From: Actinomycetospora callitridis
Lineage (GTDB): Bacteria; Actinomycetota; Actinomycetes; Mycobacteriales; Pseudonocardiaceae
DNA: 64,000 nt
NCBI RefSeq assembly: GCF_028737265.1
Contig: NZ_JAQZAK010000006.1
Span: forward strand, 248,001 to 312,000
Direction of reading: 5' to 3'
The position numbers and the translations under genes were made by a program. Of the stretch, positions 42,543 to 51,300 are shown piece after piece; position 1 is the stretch's first letter, and the number at the start of each line of letters is the position of its first letter. Below the pieces are notes generated by a model. It ran no database searches and had not been told where the DNA came from. It was given only the letters and a program-made list of their open reading frames with translations.

Positions 42543-42582
42543 GTGAGTGATGTTCCCGGCTATAGCCGGGAAGTTCGCTCAC
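42543..42582. promoter_or_regulatory. 40-bp palindrome with perfect 20-bp core
   Basis: Core TTCCCGGCTATAGCCGGGAA (42553-42572) is a perfect palindrome; the flanks GTGAGTGATG / GTTCGCTCAC continue it imperfectly. It lies between the SnoaL stop and the -10 of the cobalamin-binding gene, so it can act as a terminator, an operator, or both. No T-run follows the core. Confidence 0.55.
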
Positions 42583-42591
42583 GGGGGTCGG

Positions 42592-42951
42592 TCAGCCCGT
42601 CAGCGGGCGGGGGTCGAAGACGGCGCGGATGCGGGTGACCCGCCCGTCGACCACGTGCGCCCAGTTGACCGTGAGCATCGGGGCGTCGGTCGCGGTGGTG
42701 TGCAGGTCGTAGATCGTCGCGACCTCCGGGCCGTCGACGAAGACCTGCCGGATCGTCACGGCGCTCACGATGCCGAACAGCCCGCGCAGGCTCGCGACGT
42801 TGTCCTCGAGCCCCTCGACGTGGCCCATCGGGCCGTCGAAGACGACGTCGTCGGCGAGGACGTCGCGCAGGGGCTCGGCGTCGCGGCGCTGCCACGCGTC
42901 GAAGTAGGCGGTCATGGTCTCGGCGGGGGTGCGGTGCGTCGTCGTGGTCAT
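42592..42951 (-). CDS. SnoaL-like (NTF2 fold) protein
   Basis: 119 residues: TPAETMTAYFDAWQRRDAEPL...LADDVVFDGPMG, the usual SnoaL-like/nuclear-transport-factor-2 start, and VNWAHVVDGRVTRIRAVFD at the end. Function cannot be assigned from sequence alone. ATG at 42951 is chosen (MTTTTHRTPAE); in-frame extension to 42975 is weaker. Divergent from the LysR gene 70 bases away, its likely regulator. Confidence 0.88.
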   Translation of the reverse strand: MTTTTHRTPAETMTAYFDAWQRRDAEPLRDVLADDVVFDGPMGHVEGLEDNVASLRGLFGIVSAVTIRQVFVDGPEVATIYDLHTTATDAPMLTVNWAHVVDGRVTRIRAVFDPRPLTG

Positions 42952-43021
42952 GGACCCAGCCTGGATCCGGACCACCCAGAAGTCGAAGAGCTGTCGACGC
43001 TCACTGCTACAACTGATGCTT

Positions 43022-43891
43022 ATGGAGCTGCACCAGCTGCGCTATCTCGTCGCCGTCGCCGAGGAGGGCGGGTTCACGCGGGCCGCCGCGCGCGAGCACG
43101 TCGCCCAGCCGGGCATCAGTGCTCAGATCGCGCGCCTCGAGCGCGAGCTGGGGCACGTGCTCTTCGACCGTTCGGCGCGCGGGGTCCGTCCCACGCCCGC
43201 CGGGGAGGCCGTGCTGCCGCACGCGCGCGCCGCGCTGGCCGCGGTCGCCGCCGTGCGCGACACGGCCGACGAGCTCGCGGGCCTCGTCCGGGGCCGCGTC
43301 TCGGTGGGCATGGTGCGGGGCGGCGGGGTCGTCGACCTGCCCGGCCTGCTCGGCGACTTCCACCGGACCCACCCGGGCGTGGAGATCCGGCTGGTCGAGG
43401 CAGCCACCGACGCGCTGCTCGACGGGCTGCGCTGCCACGACCTCGACCTCGCGTGGGTCGGGCGCCACGGCGACCCCCCTGCCGACCTCGACGTTGACGT
43501 CGTGCTCGACGTCCCGCTGGTCGCCGTGCTGCCGCCCGGGAACCCGCTCGGCGGCACCGTCACGGTGGCCGAGCTCGCCGAGCACCCGGTGATCGCCCTG
43601 CCGCGCGGGGCGGGGGTGCGCGCGGCCCTCGACAGCGCCGCGGAGGACGCCGGCGTCGTGCTGACGCCGGCGCTGGAGGCGGGTTCGCCGGCGGTGCTCC
43701 TCGACCTCGCGCGGCAGGGCCTCGGGGTCGCCATCGTCCCCGAGCCCGCCGTCGCCGGGCGTGACGACGCGCGGGTGGCGCCGCTGGTGCCCGAGGTCCG
43801 GGCGCGGATCGACCTCGCCCGACGCCGGGACGCGCCGCTGAGCCCGGCGGCCCGCGCCCTGCTCGCCCGGGCTCGGGCGTGGATCGCGTAG
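43022..43891 (+). CDS. LysR family transcriptional regulator
   Basis: 289 residues. N-terminal wHTH LHQLRYLVAVAEEGGFTRAA (3-22) with QPGISAQIARLERELGHVLF, then the LysR substrate-binding domain with VSVGMVRGGG and GLGVAIVPE. Divergent from the SnoaL-like gene; the 70-base gap is the expected LysR binding region. The inducer is unknown. Confidence 0.93.
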   Translation: MELHQLRYLVAVAEEGGFTRAAAREHVAQPGISAQIARLERELGHVLFDRSARGVRPTPAGEAVLPHARAALAAVAAVRDTADELAGLVRGRVSVGMVRGGGVVDLPGLLGDFHRTHPGVEIRLVEAATDALLDGLRCHDLDLAWVGRHGDPPADLDVDVVLDVPLVAVLPPGNPLGGTVTVAELAEHPVIALPRGAGVRAALDSAAEDAGVVLTPALEAGSPAVLLDLARQGLGVAIVPEPAVAGRDDARVAPLVPEVRARIDLARRRDAPLSPAARALLARARAWIA

Positions 43892-43895
43892 CCGA

Positions 43896-43901
43896 CAGAA
43901 T
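43896..43901 (+). promoter_or_regulatory. -10-like element of a leaderless promoter
   Basis: CAGAAT, seven bases before the GTG at 43909. Confidence 0.5.
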
Positions 43902-43908
43902 CGGACAG

Positions 43909-44658
43909 GTGGACCTGCTGCTCGGGGTACGCCTGTTCGTCCGGGGCGCGGCGACGGTGTTCCGGTCGCCGCGGCTGCTGGCGCTGGGTGCGGTGCCGGC
44001 GCTGATCGTGTCGGTGCTCTACGTCGGCGCGCTGGTCGCGCTCGGCGTGTGGTTGCCGGACCTGGCGGCCGGGATCACTCCGTTCGCCGACGGGTGGTCC
44101 GAGACGGCCCGGACGGCAGCGCGCCTCGCGGCCGGCGTCGCGATCGTGGCCGCGGCGGGGGCGACCGCCGTCGTCACCTTCGTGGCGGTGACCCTGGCGG
44201 TCGGCGGGCCCTTCTACGAGAAGCTCTCCGAGACCGTCGACGAGGAGCTGGGCGCGGTGCCCGCGCCGCCGGGGTCGTGGGCCGGTGCCGTCCTGCGCGG
44301 GGTGCGGGACGGGCTGCTGCTCATCGGGCTCTCGGTGCTCGCGGCCGTGCCGCTGTTCCTCGTCGGCCTGATCCCGGTGGTCGGGCCGGTGCTCGCGCCG
44401 GTGGGGGCCGCCCTCGTCGGCGGACGCCTGCTGATGATCGAGCTGACCGCACCGGCCCTGCAGCGTCGCGGGCTGGACTTCGGTGGCCGCCGCCGGCTCG
44501 TGCGGTCTCGCAAGCTCCTGACCTGGGGCGTCGGGATCCCGACGTACCTGCTCGCGGCCATCCCGCTCGTCGCGATCCTGGCCATCCCGGCCGGCGCGGC
44601 GGCGGCGACCCTGCTCGCCCGCGAGCTGCGGGGCGAGCCGGTCGCACCTCAGGCGTAG
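43909..44658 (+). CDS. EI24 domain (CysZ-like) membrane protein
   Basis: 249 residues with about five or six membrane segments and the EI24/CysZ pattern: GVRLFVRGAATVFRSPRLL near the start, VGGPFYEKLSETVDEEL in the middle, and a LIPVVGPVLAPVGAALVGG hairpin. CysZ proteins carry sulfate, but actinobacterial EI24 relatives are uncharacterised. Leaderless start chosen (GTG 43909). Convergent overlap of ten bases with the SRPBCC gene. Confidence 0.85.
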   Translation: MDLLLGVRLFVRGAATVFRSPRLLALGAVPALIVSVLYVGALVALGVWLPDLAAGITPFADGWSETARTAARLAAGVAIVAAAGATAVVTFVAVTLAVGGPFYEKLSETVDEELGAVPAPPGSWAGAVLRGVRDGLLLIGLSVLAAVPLFLVGLIPVVGPVLAPVGAALVGGRLLMIELTAPALQRRGLDFGGRRRLVRSRKLLTWGVGIPTYLLAAIPLVAILAIPAGAAAATLLARELRGEPVAPQA

Positions 44659-45125
44659 TCGGCCCAGTCCGGCATCGGGGCGCCGTGCAGGCTCGCCTCG
44701 AGGCGGTCGAGGTACCAGCGCCAGCCGGTCTCGACATCCTCGCGCTTCAGACCGTCGGCGAGGCGCTGGGCGAAGAGGAGCACCGCGCCGTCGCCGAGGG
44801 GCTCGACCGTGAGGTCGAGGTGCCAGGAGCGCTCCCCGCTCTCGGGGAACTCGAGGACGAGGTGGCGCGGCGGCTCGCAGGCGAGGATCCGCACGTCGGC
44901 GGGGTCGGGGATCTCGTCGCCCGCGTCCGCCTCGCCCGTCATCGTGAACGCCACGGTGCCGCCGACGCGGGGCTCGCCGGTCCAGGTGCCGATCCAGCGG
45001 CCGAGGCGCTCGGAGTCGGTGATCGCGGCCCAGACGTCGTCGACGGGGTCGGGGTACTCGCGCCGCCACACGAGCGTGGTCGTGCCGTCGGGGTCGGTGC
45101 GGGTCTCAGCCGGCGGTGCGGTCAT
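44649..45125 (-). CDS. SRPBCC (AHSA1-like) domain protein
   Basis: 158 residues with an AHSA1/polyketide-cyclase-like SRPBCC fold: WRREYPDPVDDVWAAITDSERLGRWIG, then RHLVLEFPESGERSWHLDL and GWRWYLDRLEASL. Binds a hydrophobic ligand in related proteins. Starts inside the ArsR coding region (20-base overlap), a standard ArsR-SRPBCC operon. Confidence 0.9.
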   Translation of the reverse strand: MTAPPAETRTDPDGTTTLVWRREYPDPVDDVWAAITDSERLGRWIGTWTGEPRVGGTVAFTMTGEADAGDEIPDPADVRILACEPPRHLVLEFPESGERSWHLDLTVEPLGDGAVLLFAQRLADGLKREDVETGWRWYLDRLEASLHGAPMPDWADYA

Positions 45126-45501
45126 GACGGTCTCCTTCGTCGGCGGCGGCGCGGCGGGCACGCCGGCCGCGGTGCATCTCGGTGTCGAGGGCGTCGAGCC
45201 GGCTCGCGGGGCCGGCGCTCCCGAGCGGTCGGAAGCGCTGCAACCAGGCGTCGAGCTCCGCGAGCGGACGCCGGTCGAGTCGGTAGATGCGGTGCTGACC
45301 CGCGACCCGCGACGTCACCAGGCCCGCCTCGCGCAGGATGCGCAGGTGGCGGCTGATCGCGGGGCGGCTCACCGGGAAGTCCGCGGCGATCTCGCCCGCC
45401 CCGACCTCCCCCTCGGCCAGGCGCTCGAGGATCGCCCGGCGTACCGGGTCCGCGAGCGCATCGGCGGGGAACACAGTGCGATATGTAACCATATCTTTCA
45501 T
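45106..45501 (-). CDS. ArsR/SmtB family winged-helix regulator
   Basis: 131 residues: ADPVRRAILERLAEGEVGAGEIAADF then SRPAISRHLRILREAGLV, the ArsR recognition helix, with RVAGQHRIYRLDRRPL as the wing. No Cys metal site, so not a metal sensor; this subgroup controls an adjacent SRPBCC gene. The ATG at 45501 is used; ATG at 45492 is an alternative. A perfect palindrome lies across codons 3-8. Confidence 0.9.
   Translation of the reverse strand: MKDMVTYRTVFPADALADPVRRAILERLAEGEVGAGEIAADFPVSRPAISRHLRILREAGLVTSRVAGQHRIYRLDRRPLAELDAWLQRFRPLGSAGPASRLDALDTEMHRGRRARRAAADEGDRHDRTAG
45480..45495. promoter_or_regulatory. 16-bp palindrome over the ArsR start, likely autoregulatory operator
   Basis: GATATG-N4-CATATC is a perfect AT-rich dyad within the first codons of the ArsR gene. 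Its size and form match ArsR-family operators; its placement implies that ArsR binding would block its own operon. Confidence 0.6.
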
Positions 45502-45540
45502 TAACCGTCCAGCTACACATCGCGCGCGAGTGCGTGGCGT

Positions 45541-45579
45541 TACGGACGTCGAGTGTCTGCGACGGACCGCCGCTGACCC
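45541..45579. repeat. 39-bp intergenic repeat, copy 2
   Basis: Homologous to 33157-33195 (32/39 identical). It directly precedes, on the plus strand, the stop codon of the JetB gene, i.e. it is the first sequence transcribed after the Wadjet operon. Confidence 0.6.
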
Positions 45580-46740
45580 TCAGAGCAGCGTCGGCTGCTC
45601 CTCCTCGTCGTCACCGTCGGCGACGCTCACCTCGGGGGCGTAGCGCGCCGCCGCAGGCAGGACGCGCAGGGAGCCCTCGGGCCCGCGGGAGACCAGGCGC
45701 ATCGCCTCGAGCAGCCCGACGACGTCGACGGCGAAGCGGTCGCCGTCCGCGATCGCCGCCTTCGACCAGTACCGCCCGTACTCGCCGACCAGCTCGGTGA
45801 GCACCTCGCGCACCGACGGCCACGGGATCGGCTCGGGGTCCTCGGCCGGCCGGAACTGGTAGATCAGCTCGCTGACCAGCAACAACGCCGCGTGCGCAAC
45901 GGTGCCCGAGCCCGGGAACGCGACGTCGGAGCAGCCGCCGTCGACGTCGAGCGCGGCGAAGCCCTCGGCGCGGGCCTCGACGACGAGCCCGGTGCGCGCC
46001 TCGATCCGGCGCGCCTCGTCGCCCGCGTGCCGCCGGAGCTCGGCGAACCGTGCCGGGTCGAGGTCGTCGGCGTGGACCACGGGGTCCTCCACGAGCCGTC
46101 GCCGCGCCGCCGTCGACGCCGACCCGCGGGCGCGGGCCCGGGCGAGCAGGTCGGCGGGCGTCTCGGCCCCCGCGACGGCACCGACCGGCAGGAGCGCCAT
46201 CCGGTCCTGGCGGACCTCGAGCAGCGCGTCGGCGTCGGCGTCGTGCTCGTAGAGGCCCACGCCGCGGTCGAGCTCGCGCACCATCCCGTGCGCGATCAGC
46301 CAGCGCAGGGCCGTCACCAGTGCGCGGCGCGACGCGGTGTCGGTGTCCATCACGATGCCGGCCTCGGCGGCCGCGGAGTGCACGCCGTTGACGAGATCCC
46401 GCAGGCTCGTGCGGTCGGGGCCCGAGGTCGTCGCCGCGAGCACCAGGACGAGCGCGGTGTACTCGGACGGCGTGAACGCGCGCGGCGTCGTCGAGATCGT
46501 GCGCAGCGGCCGGTCGGCGGGCACGTGACCGACCTTGACCAGCCGGGCGGTGTCCGCGGTGACGACGAGGCGGTAGTTCAGCTCCTGCGTGAACCACGCG
46601 TCCAGCGCGTCGGCGTGCCGGCGGACCAGCGCGACGATCTCGGGATCCGCCTCCGCCGTGCGCCAGGGCCGCGTCAGCAGCGCCCGCGTCGCGGCGACGA
46701 GCTCGCCGTCGCGCTGCGGGTCGGAACGGGCGGCGGTCAC
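45580..46740 (-). CDS. jetB: Wadjet type II JetB (TIGR02678-like)
   Basis: 386 residues: LLTRPWRTAEADPEIVALVRRHADAL at the start, LNYRLVVTADTARLVKVG (a winged-helix kite element), AFTPSEYTALVLVLAA, and a mid-protein DRMALLPVGA block. These are features of the TIGR02678 family, the MksE/kleisin-associated kite subunit of type II Wadjet. GTG at 46740 is chosen, with a 79-base gap to the JetA stop that shows no other gene. Acts with JetA and the JetC ATPase as an SMC-like complex that senses circular DNA. The last gene of the cassette here; no jetD follows. Confidence 0.88.
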   Translation of the reverse strand: MTAARSDPQRDGELVAATRALLTRPWRTAEADPEIVALVRRHADALDAWFTQELNYRLVVTADTARLVKVGHVPADRPLRTISTTPRAFTPSEYTALVLVLAATTSGPDRTSLRDLVNGVHSAAAEAGIVMDTDTASRRALVTALRWLIAHGMVRELDRGVGLYEHDADADALLEVRQDRMALLPVGAVAGAETPADLLARARARGSASTAARRRLVEDPVVHADDLDPARFAELRRHAGDEARRIEARTGLVVEARAEGFAALDVDGGCSDVAFPGSGTVAHAALLLVSELIYQFRPAEDPEPIPWPSVREVLTELVGEYGRYWSKAAIADGDRFAVDVVGLLEAMRLVSRGPEGSLRVLPAAARYAPEVSVADGDDEEEQPTLL

Positions 46741-46819
46741 GTCGAGGCCCCCGTGATCAACGGGGAGTTCGCGCGCGTAGAAGCAGCGAACAGCGCGTTC
46801 GTTGCGACAAGGACACCCC

Positions 46820-48340
46820 TCACGACGCCGGCTCCACGGTGAGGGTGAGGTCGCGGACGCGCAGGGCGCCGGCGTGGGTGGGCACGCTGGTCGAGGTCCC
46901 GGGCGCGCGGGCGACGGTGCAGCGGACGCCGTCGAGGGTGACGGTGCCCGAGGCGCCCGGAGACAAGGCCGGGCCGAGGTCGGCGACGGCGCGGGTGAGC
47001 ACGCGCTGCAGCTCGCGCAGGGCCGGCTCCGAGAGGCGCGCGGTGAAGCCCTCGGCCCCGGCCTCGACCAGCTCGGCGCGCGCGGCGGCGGAGCGGCGCT
47101 CGGCCTCGGCACGCTTCGCGAGCAGGTGACGACGCTCCTGACTGCGGTCCTGGACGCGGCCGGTGCGCCCGCGGCTGGTGGTGTCGCCGCGCTCGCGCAG
47201 GCTGACCGGCACCTGCGCGGTCGGCGCGTCCCACCACGACACCGCGGCGTCCACGGGGTCGGTGTCGTCGCCGCCGGCGCCCCCGAGGTGCCGCGCCCCG
47301 GCGAGCCCGAACGCCGCGGCCGCGATCTCGTGGACCGAGGCGGGGTCACCGCGGTCGAAGAACAGCGCGAGACGCAGGTAGTCCGCCCGCCGCGACGCCC
47401 CGGCGGTGCCGCTGCGCGAGAGCCGGGTGAGGTTCTGGGTCAGGGTGCGGACGGCGTCGACGGCGTCGCGCTCCAGGACCTGGATGCGGCTCGGACGTCC
47501 CGGCGCGCCGACGAACCACGACGCGAGGTTCTCCCAGTCGGCCTCCACCGCACCCGGCTCGCGGCGCACGCGCACGCTCGACAGCCCCGCCGCCGCGACC
47601 CGCGCCGCGAGTCCGTCCGCCGCGCGGTCGACGATCACCGGGACGCGCGGCAGCACCGTCTCCAACAGCGCGCCGATCGGGCGGGCCCGGCGGCGCAGCG
47701 CCTCCAGCCGCTCGCCGACGTAGCCGACGAGGACCTCGGAGAAGAACGCGAACTCGTCCTCGTCGAGGTCGAACCGCGACTGCCACTGGTTGATCGCCGC
47801 GAAGAACTGGGTGATCTCCGCGGAGAACGCGACGTGCGGGTCGAACACCGCGCGCACGGCCTCGGCGAGCCGGCCGGGCGGGGCGCTCGCGGCGTCGAGA
47901 GCGGCCAGGGCCGACAGCCCCTCCCGCAGCTGGTCGAGGCGTCCGAGGGACACGTCGCGCACGTCGTCGACCTGCGAGAGCACGCCCTCGACGACGTCGT
48001 GCACCTCCTGCCCGACGCGCGTGATCAGGTAGCGGTTGCGGCGCCGGTAGTAGTCCTCGACGGTGCCGACCTGGCCCACCGACGCCGACACCTCGAGGTT
48101 GCCCCAGCCCCGCAGCGCCTCGAGCCGGGCGGTCACGGTGGCCTCGTCGAGGTCGGTGTCCAGCCGTGCCGTCACCTCGGCCGGCGTCAGCTCGGCGAAG
48201 AACGTGCCGGCGAAGACGGTGAGGATCGCCCGGTACTCCGGCGACTCGGTGACGTAGGCGAAGACGGACGTCCGGACGCCGGATCGATGGGTCGAGCTCC
48301 GCTGCCCTATCGGCGTGCTGAGTTCGATGTCTCCCGTCAC
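46820..48340 (-). CDS. jetA: Wadjet type II JetA (TIGR02677-like)
   Basis: 506 residues of the TIGR02677 family, the MksF-like kleisin: FAYVTESPEYRAILTVFAGTF near residue 30, a VEDYYRRRNRYLITRVGQEV segment, AAINQWQSRFDLDEDEFAFF, and an SRRADYLRLALFFDR block. Its GTG overlaps the JetC stop (GTGA), so JetC and JetA are co-translated. Kleisins bridge the two heads of the JetC dimer. Usual order is JetA-JetB-JetC-JetD; here JetC comes first. Confidence 0.9.
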   Translation of the reverse strand: MTGDIELSTPIGQRSSTHRSGVRTSVFAYVTESPEYRAILTVFAGTFFAELTPAEVTARLDTDLDEATVTARLEALRGWGNLEVSASVGQVGTVEDYYRRRNRYLITRVGQEVHDVVEGVLSQVDDVRDVSLGRLDQLREGLSALAALDAASAPPGRLAEAVRAVFDPHVAFSAEITQFFAAINQWQSRFDLDEDEFAFFSEVLVGYVGERLEALRRRARPIGALLETVLPRVPVIVDRAADGLAARVAAAGLSSVRVRREPGAVEADWENLASWFVGAPGRPSRIQVLERDAVDAVRTLTQNLTRLSRSGTAGASRRADYLRLALFFDRGDPASVHEIAAAAFGLAGARHLGGAGGDDTDPVDAAVSWWDAPTAQVPVSLRERGDTTSRGRTGRVQDRSQERRHLLAKRAEAERRSAAARAELVEAGAEGFTARLSEPALRELQRVLTRAVADLGPALSPGASGTVTLDGVRCTVARAPGTSTSVPTHAGALRVRDLTLTVEPAS

Positions 48341-51300
48341 GCCGTGACCTCCAGAGAAGCCCCGTCCCACCGGTAGTGCACGAGCGCGATGGCCCGCAGC
48401 TCCGGGTCGCGCAGCACCTCGGTGATCGCCAGCGCGGGCACGTTCGGGTGCGTGCCCCACAGCCGCTCGGAGGTGACGACGAAGTCGACGTCGAGGTCGA
48501 CGAGCAGGCCGAAGAGCTTGGCGTGGTTGTCCTCGGAGACCTTCGCGAACGCGTCGTCGAGCAGCACCAGCCGCGGCGCGCCCACGCCGTGCGGATCGTG
48601 CGCGGCGGCGCTCGCCGCCGCCGCGGCGGCCATCGGCAGCACGGTGACCAGCTTCTTCTCGCCCTCGGACAGGGTCGTGCGGCGCGTCAGCAGCTCGTCG
48701 CTGCGCCCGGGCCGGCGCAGGTAGAGCCGCATCTCGTGCCAGGTGCGGTAGTCGAGGACCTCGCCGATGACGCTGCGGTACGACGCCTCGGGATCGTGGG
48801 TGCGCGCCTGCTCGACGAGGGTCGTCACGGCCTCGCGCACCTGGTCGTCCTCGTCGGGGCTGCGCAGGTCGGGGTGCTTGCCGAGGAGCTCCAGCGCCGT
48901 CGCGGTCTCCGGGTCGAGGTCGCCGCGCGGGCGCCAGTCGAGCCGCACGCCGATGCCCTGGCTGGACGTGACGCCCTTCAGGATGCGGTTCATCCGGTCG
49001 ACCAGCTCGCGCGCGGAGAACAGCGCGTCGGCGACCTCGCGGGCGATCCGGCCGTGCAGCAGGTTGCGCAGCGCCTGGTCCTGCTGCGCCGACAGCAGGC
49101 TCACGGCCCGGCAGCGCTGCACCGCGACCCGGTGCACCATCTGCGCGAGCACCGCCCGCGACGGCCCGCTGACGTGCACCGCGAGCGGCATCCCGTCCGC
49201 GGACCGGGCGCTCTCGATGTCCCAGCCGCTGGCCAGCTCGTCGCGGGCCGTGCGCAGCGCCTTGTCGAGCGCGTCCTCGCTGACGGCCCGGCGCGGCGCG
49301 GGCAACCGTGCCCGCAGGGCCGCGACGAGCTCCTCGGCGCCCTCGACGGTGTCCGCGACGGACGGGAGGGGTTCCGGGGCGGCGTCCTCATCAGCGTCCT
49401 CGACCGCTTCGGCCGACCGTTCCGCCGCCGCCAGCAGCCCCGGCACCGCGGCCGCCTCGACCAGCCGTCCCCGCGCCCCGCGGGCCGCCCCCCGGCGTTC
49501 GTCGAGGGCGCGGCGGGACTCCTCGAGCGTCATCTCGGCCTTCGACACGGCCACCGCCGCCGCCGTCTGCTGCTCGCGAGCCCCCTCGAGCTGCGCGGCG
49601 ACCTCGCGGAGGCGGTCGTCGAGCTCGCCGACGCGCGCGGCGACCTTGGCCGGCTCCTCGCCGAGGGACTCCTCGATCGTCGACAGCTCCGTGCGCACCG
49701 ACGCCCCGTGGGTGGCGGCGGCGCGGTGCTCGCCGACGGCGGCAGCGTGGTCGGCCGCGTCCCGCTCCCAGGCGCTGATCGCCTCGCGCCACGAGCGCGC
49801 GGTCCGGGTGACCCGGTCGCGGGCGGAGTCCACACCGGCGAGCGCGCGCTCGGCGTCGACCACGGACTCGAGCAGGCCGTCGAGCCGCTCCGGGTCGGTG
49901 GTCACGCCCGCCTCGGCGGCCGCCCGGGACAGCGCCGCCCAGGCGTCGTCAGCGCGACGGCGCGCGTCGGTCGCCGACGCCGTCAGCTCGCGGTGGCGGG
50001 CCTCGGCGCCCTCGGCGTAGCGGACGGCGCCGGTCGCGGCGGCCACGGCGTCGTCCACCCCGCGGGTACCGGGCAGCTCCGCGACGAGCCGGCGCAGCGT
50101 CGCGGCGTGCGCGTCGAGGGCGTCGGAGGTCGCGCGGGCGGCGTCGCGACGGGCCTCGGCGTCGGTGACCAGCGCCGCGAGCTCGGCCAGTCGCCGCGCC
50201 CGGGCCTGCGCGCGGGCACCCGCCCCGACGTGCTCGGCGGCGGGCTTGGCGTGCCGTCCGCGCAGCGGACCCAGGCCGAAGGTGCCGTCGGTGGCGACGT
50301 GGACCGGGCCGGCGCCGACACCCACGGCCGCCAGCACCCGCGCGATGGCCTCGACCGGCACCTCGCCCGTGTCGACCGGCGCCAGCAGGGTGTCGAGCGC
50401 GGTGCCGCCGGCGGGGGCCGAAGGGCTCACCACGAGGTCGCCGACGCGCAGCGTCCCCCTGCCGTCGGAGCCGTCGACGACCGCGGCGAGCAGCCCCGAC
50501 GCCTCCAGCGCCGCCTCGAGGCCGGCGCGCTCGCCGTCGTCGAGGTGGTCGTGGAAGTCGACCAGCGAGGCCAGCCGCGTGCCGTCGGCGACGTCGTCGT
50601 CGGTGCGCCAGGACGCGCGCGGCAGGGCCAGCTCGCCGGCGTCCTCGACCCGCGCGTGCTCGGCGCGCCACTGCGCCAGCTCGGTCTCGACGTCGGTGAC
50701 GCGGGTGGCGGCGACGGTCCGCGCCTGCGTGAGCGTCGCCGTCAGGTCGTCGGCGGCGTGCCGCGCACGGGCCCGCCGGGCCTCGGCGGCGCGGCGCAGA
50801 TCGGTGTTCCCGGGGTCGTCGTCCTCGTCGTCCCCGGTCGCGGGCACGGCGAGCCAGCCCGCGGCCCCGTCCGGCTCGGCCGGCGGCACGGCGGCGACGT
50901 GCTCGCCGAGCCGGCGGGTCCAGCCGGCGACGGCGTCGGTGTGCTCGTCGGCGGCGGCCCGCGCGGCCCGGCGGGCGGCCGCGGCCTGCGCGGCGGCGGC
51001 CTCGTGCGCGGCGAGCGCGTCCGCGGCGGCGACGTCCGCGGCCTCGGCGGTCTCCGTGGCGCGCCGGGCGTCGGTGGCGCGCTCGGCAACGTCGCGCACC
51101 GTCGTGCGGTGGGTGCGCAGCGCGTCGCCGACGGCGGTCAGGGGGCCCGCGAGGTGGGCGGTGAGGTCGTCCTCGGGGTCCTGCGGCACGTCGACGGTGG
51201 TCTCGCCCGCCTCGTCGCGCCGCGGCTCGGTGGCCGGCGTCGGTGGGTCCGGGAGCGTCGCGGCGATCGACGGGGCGGACGCGGCGCGCGCCGCGGCGGC

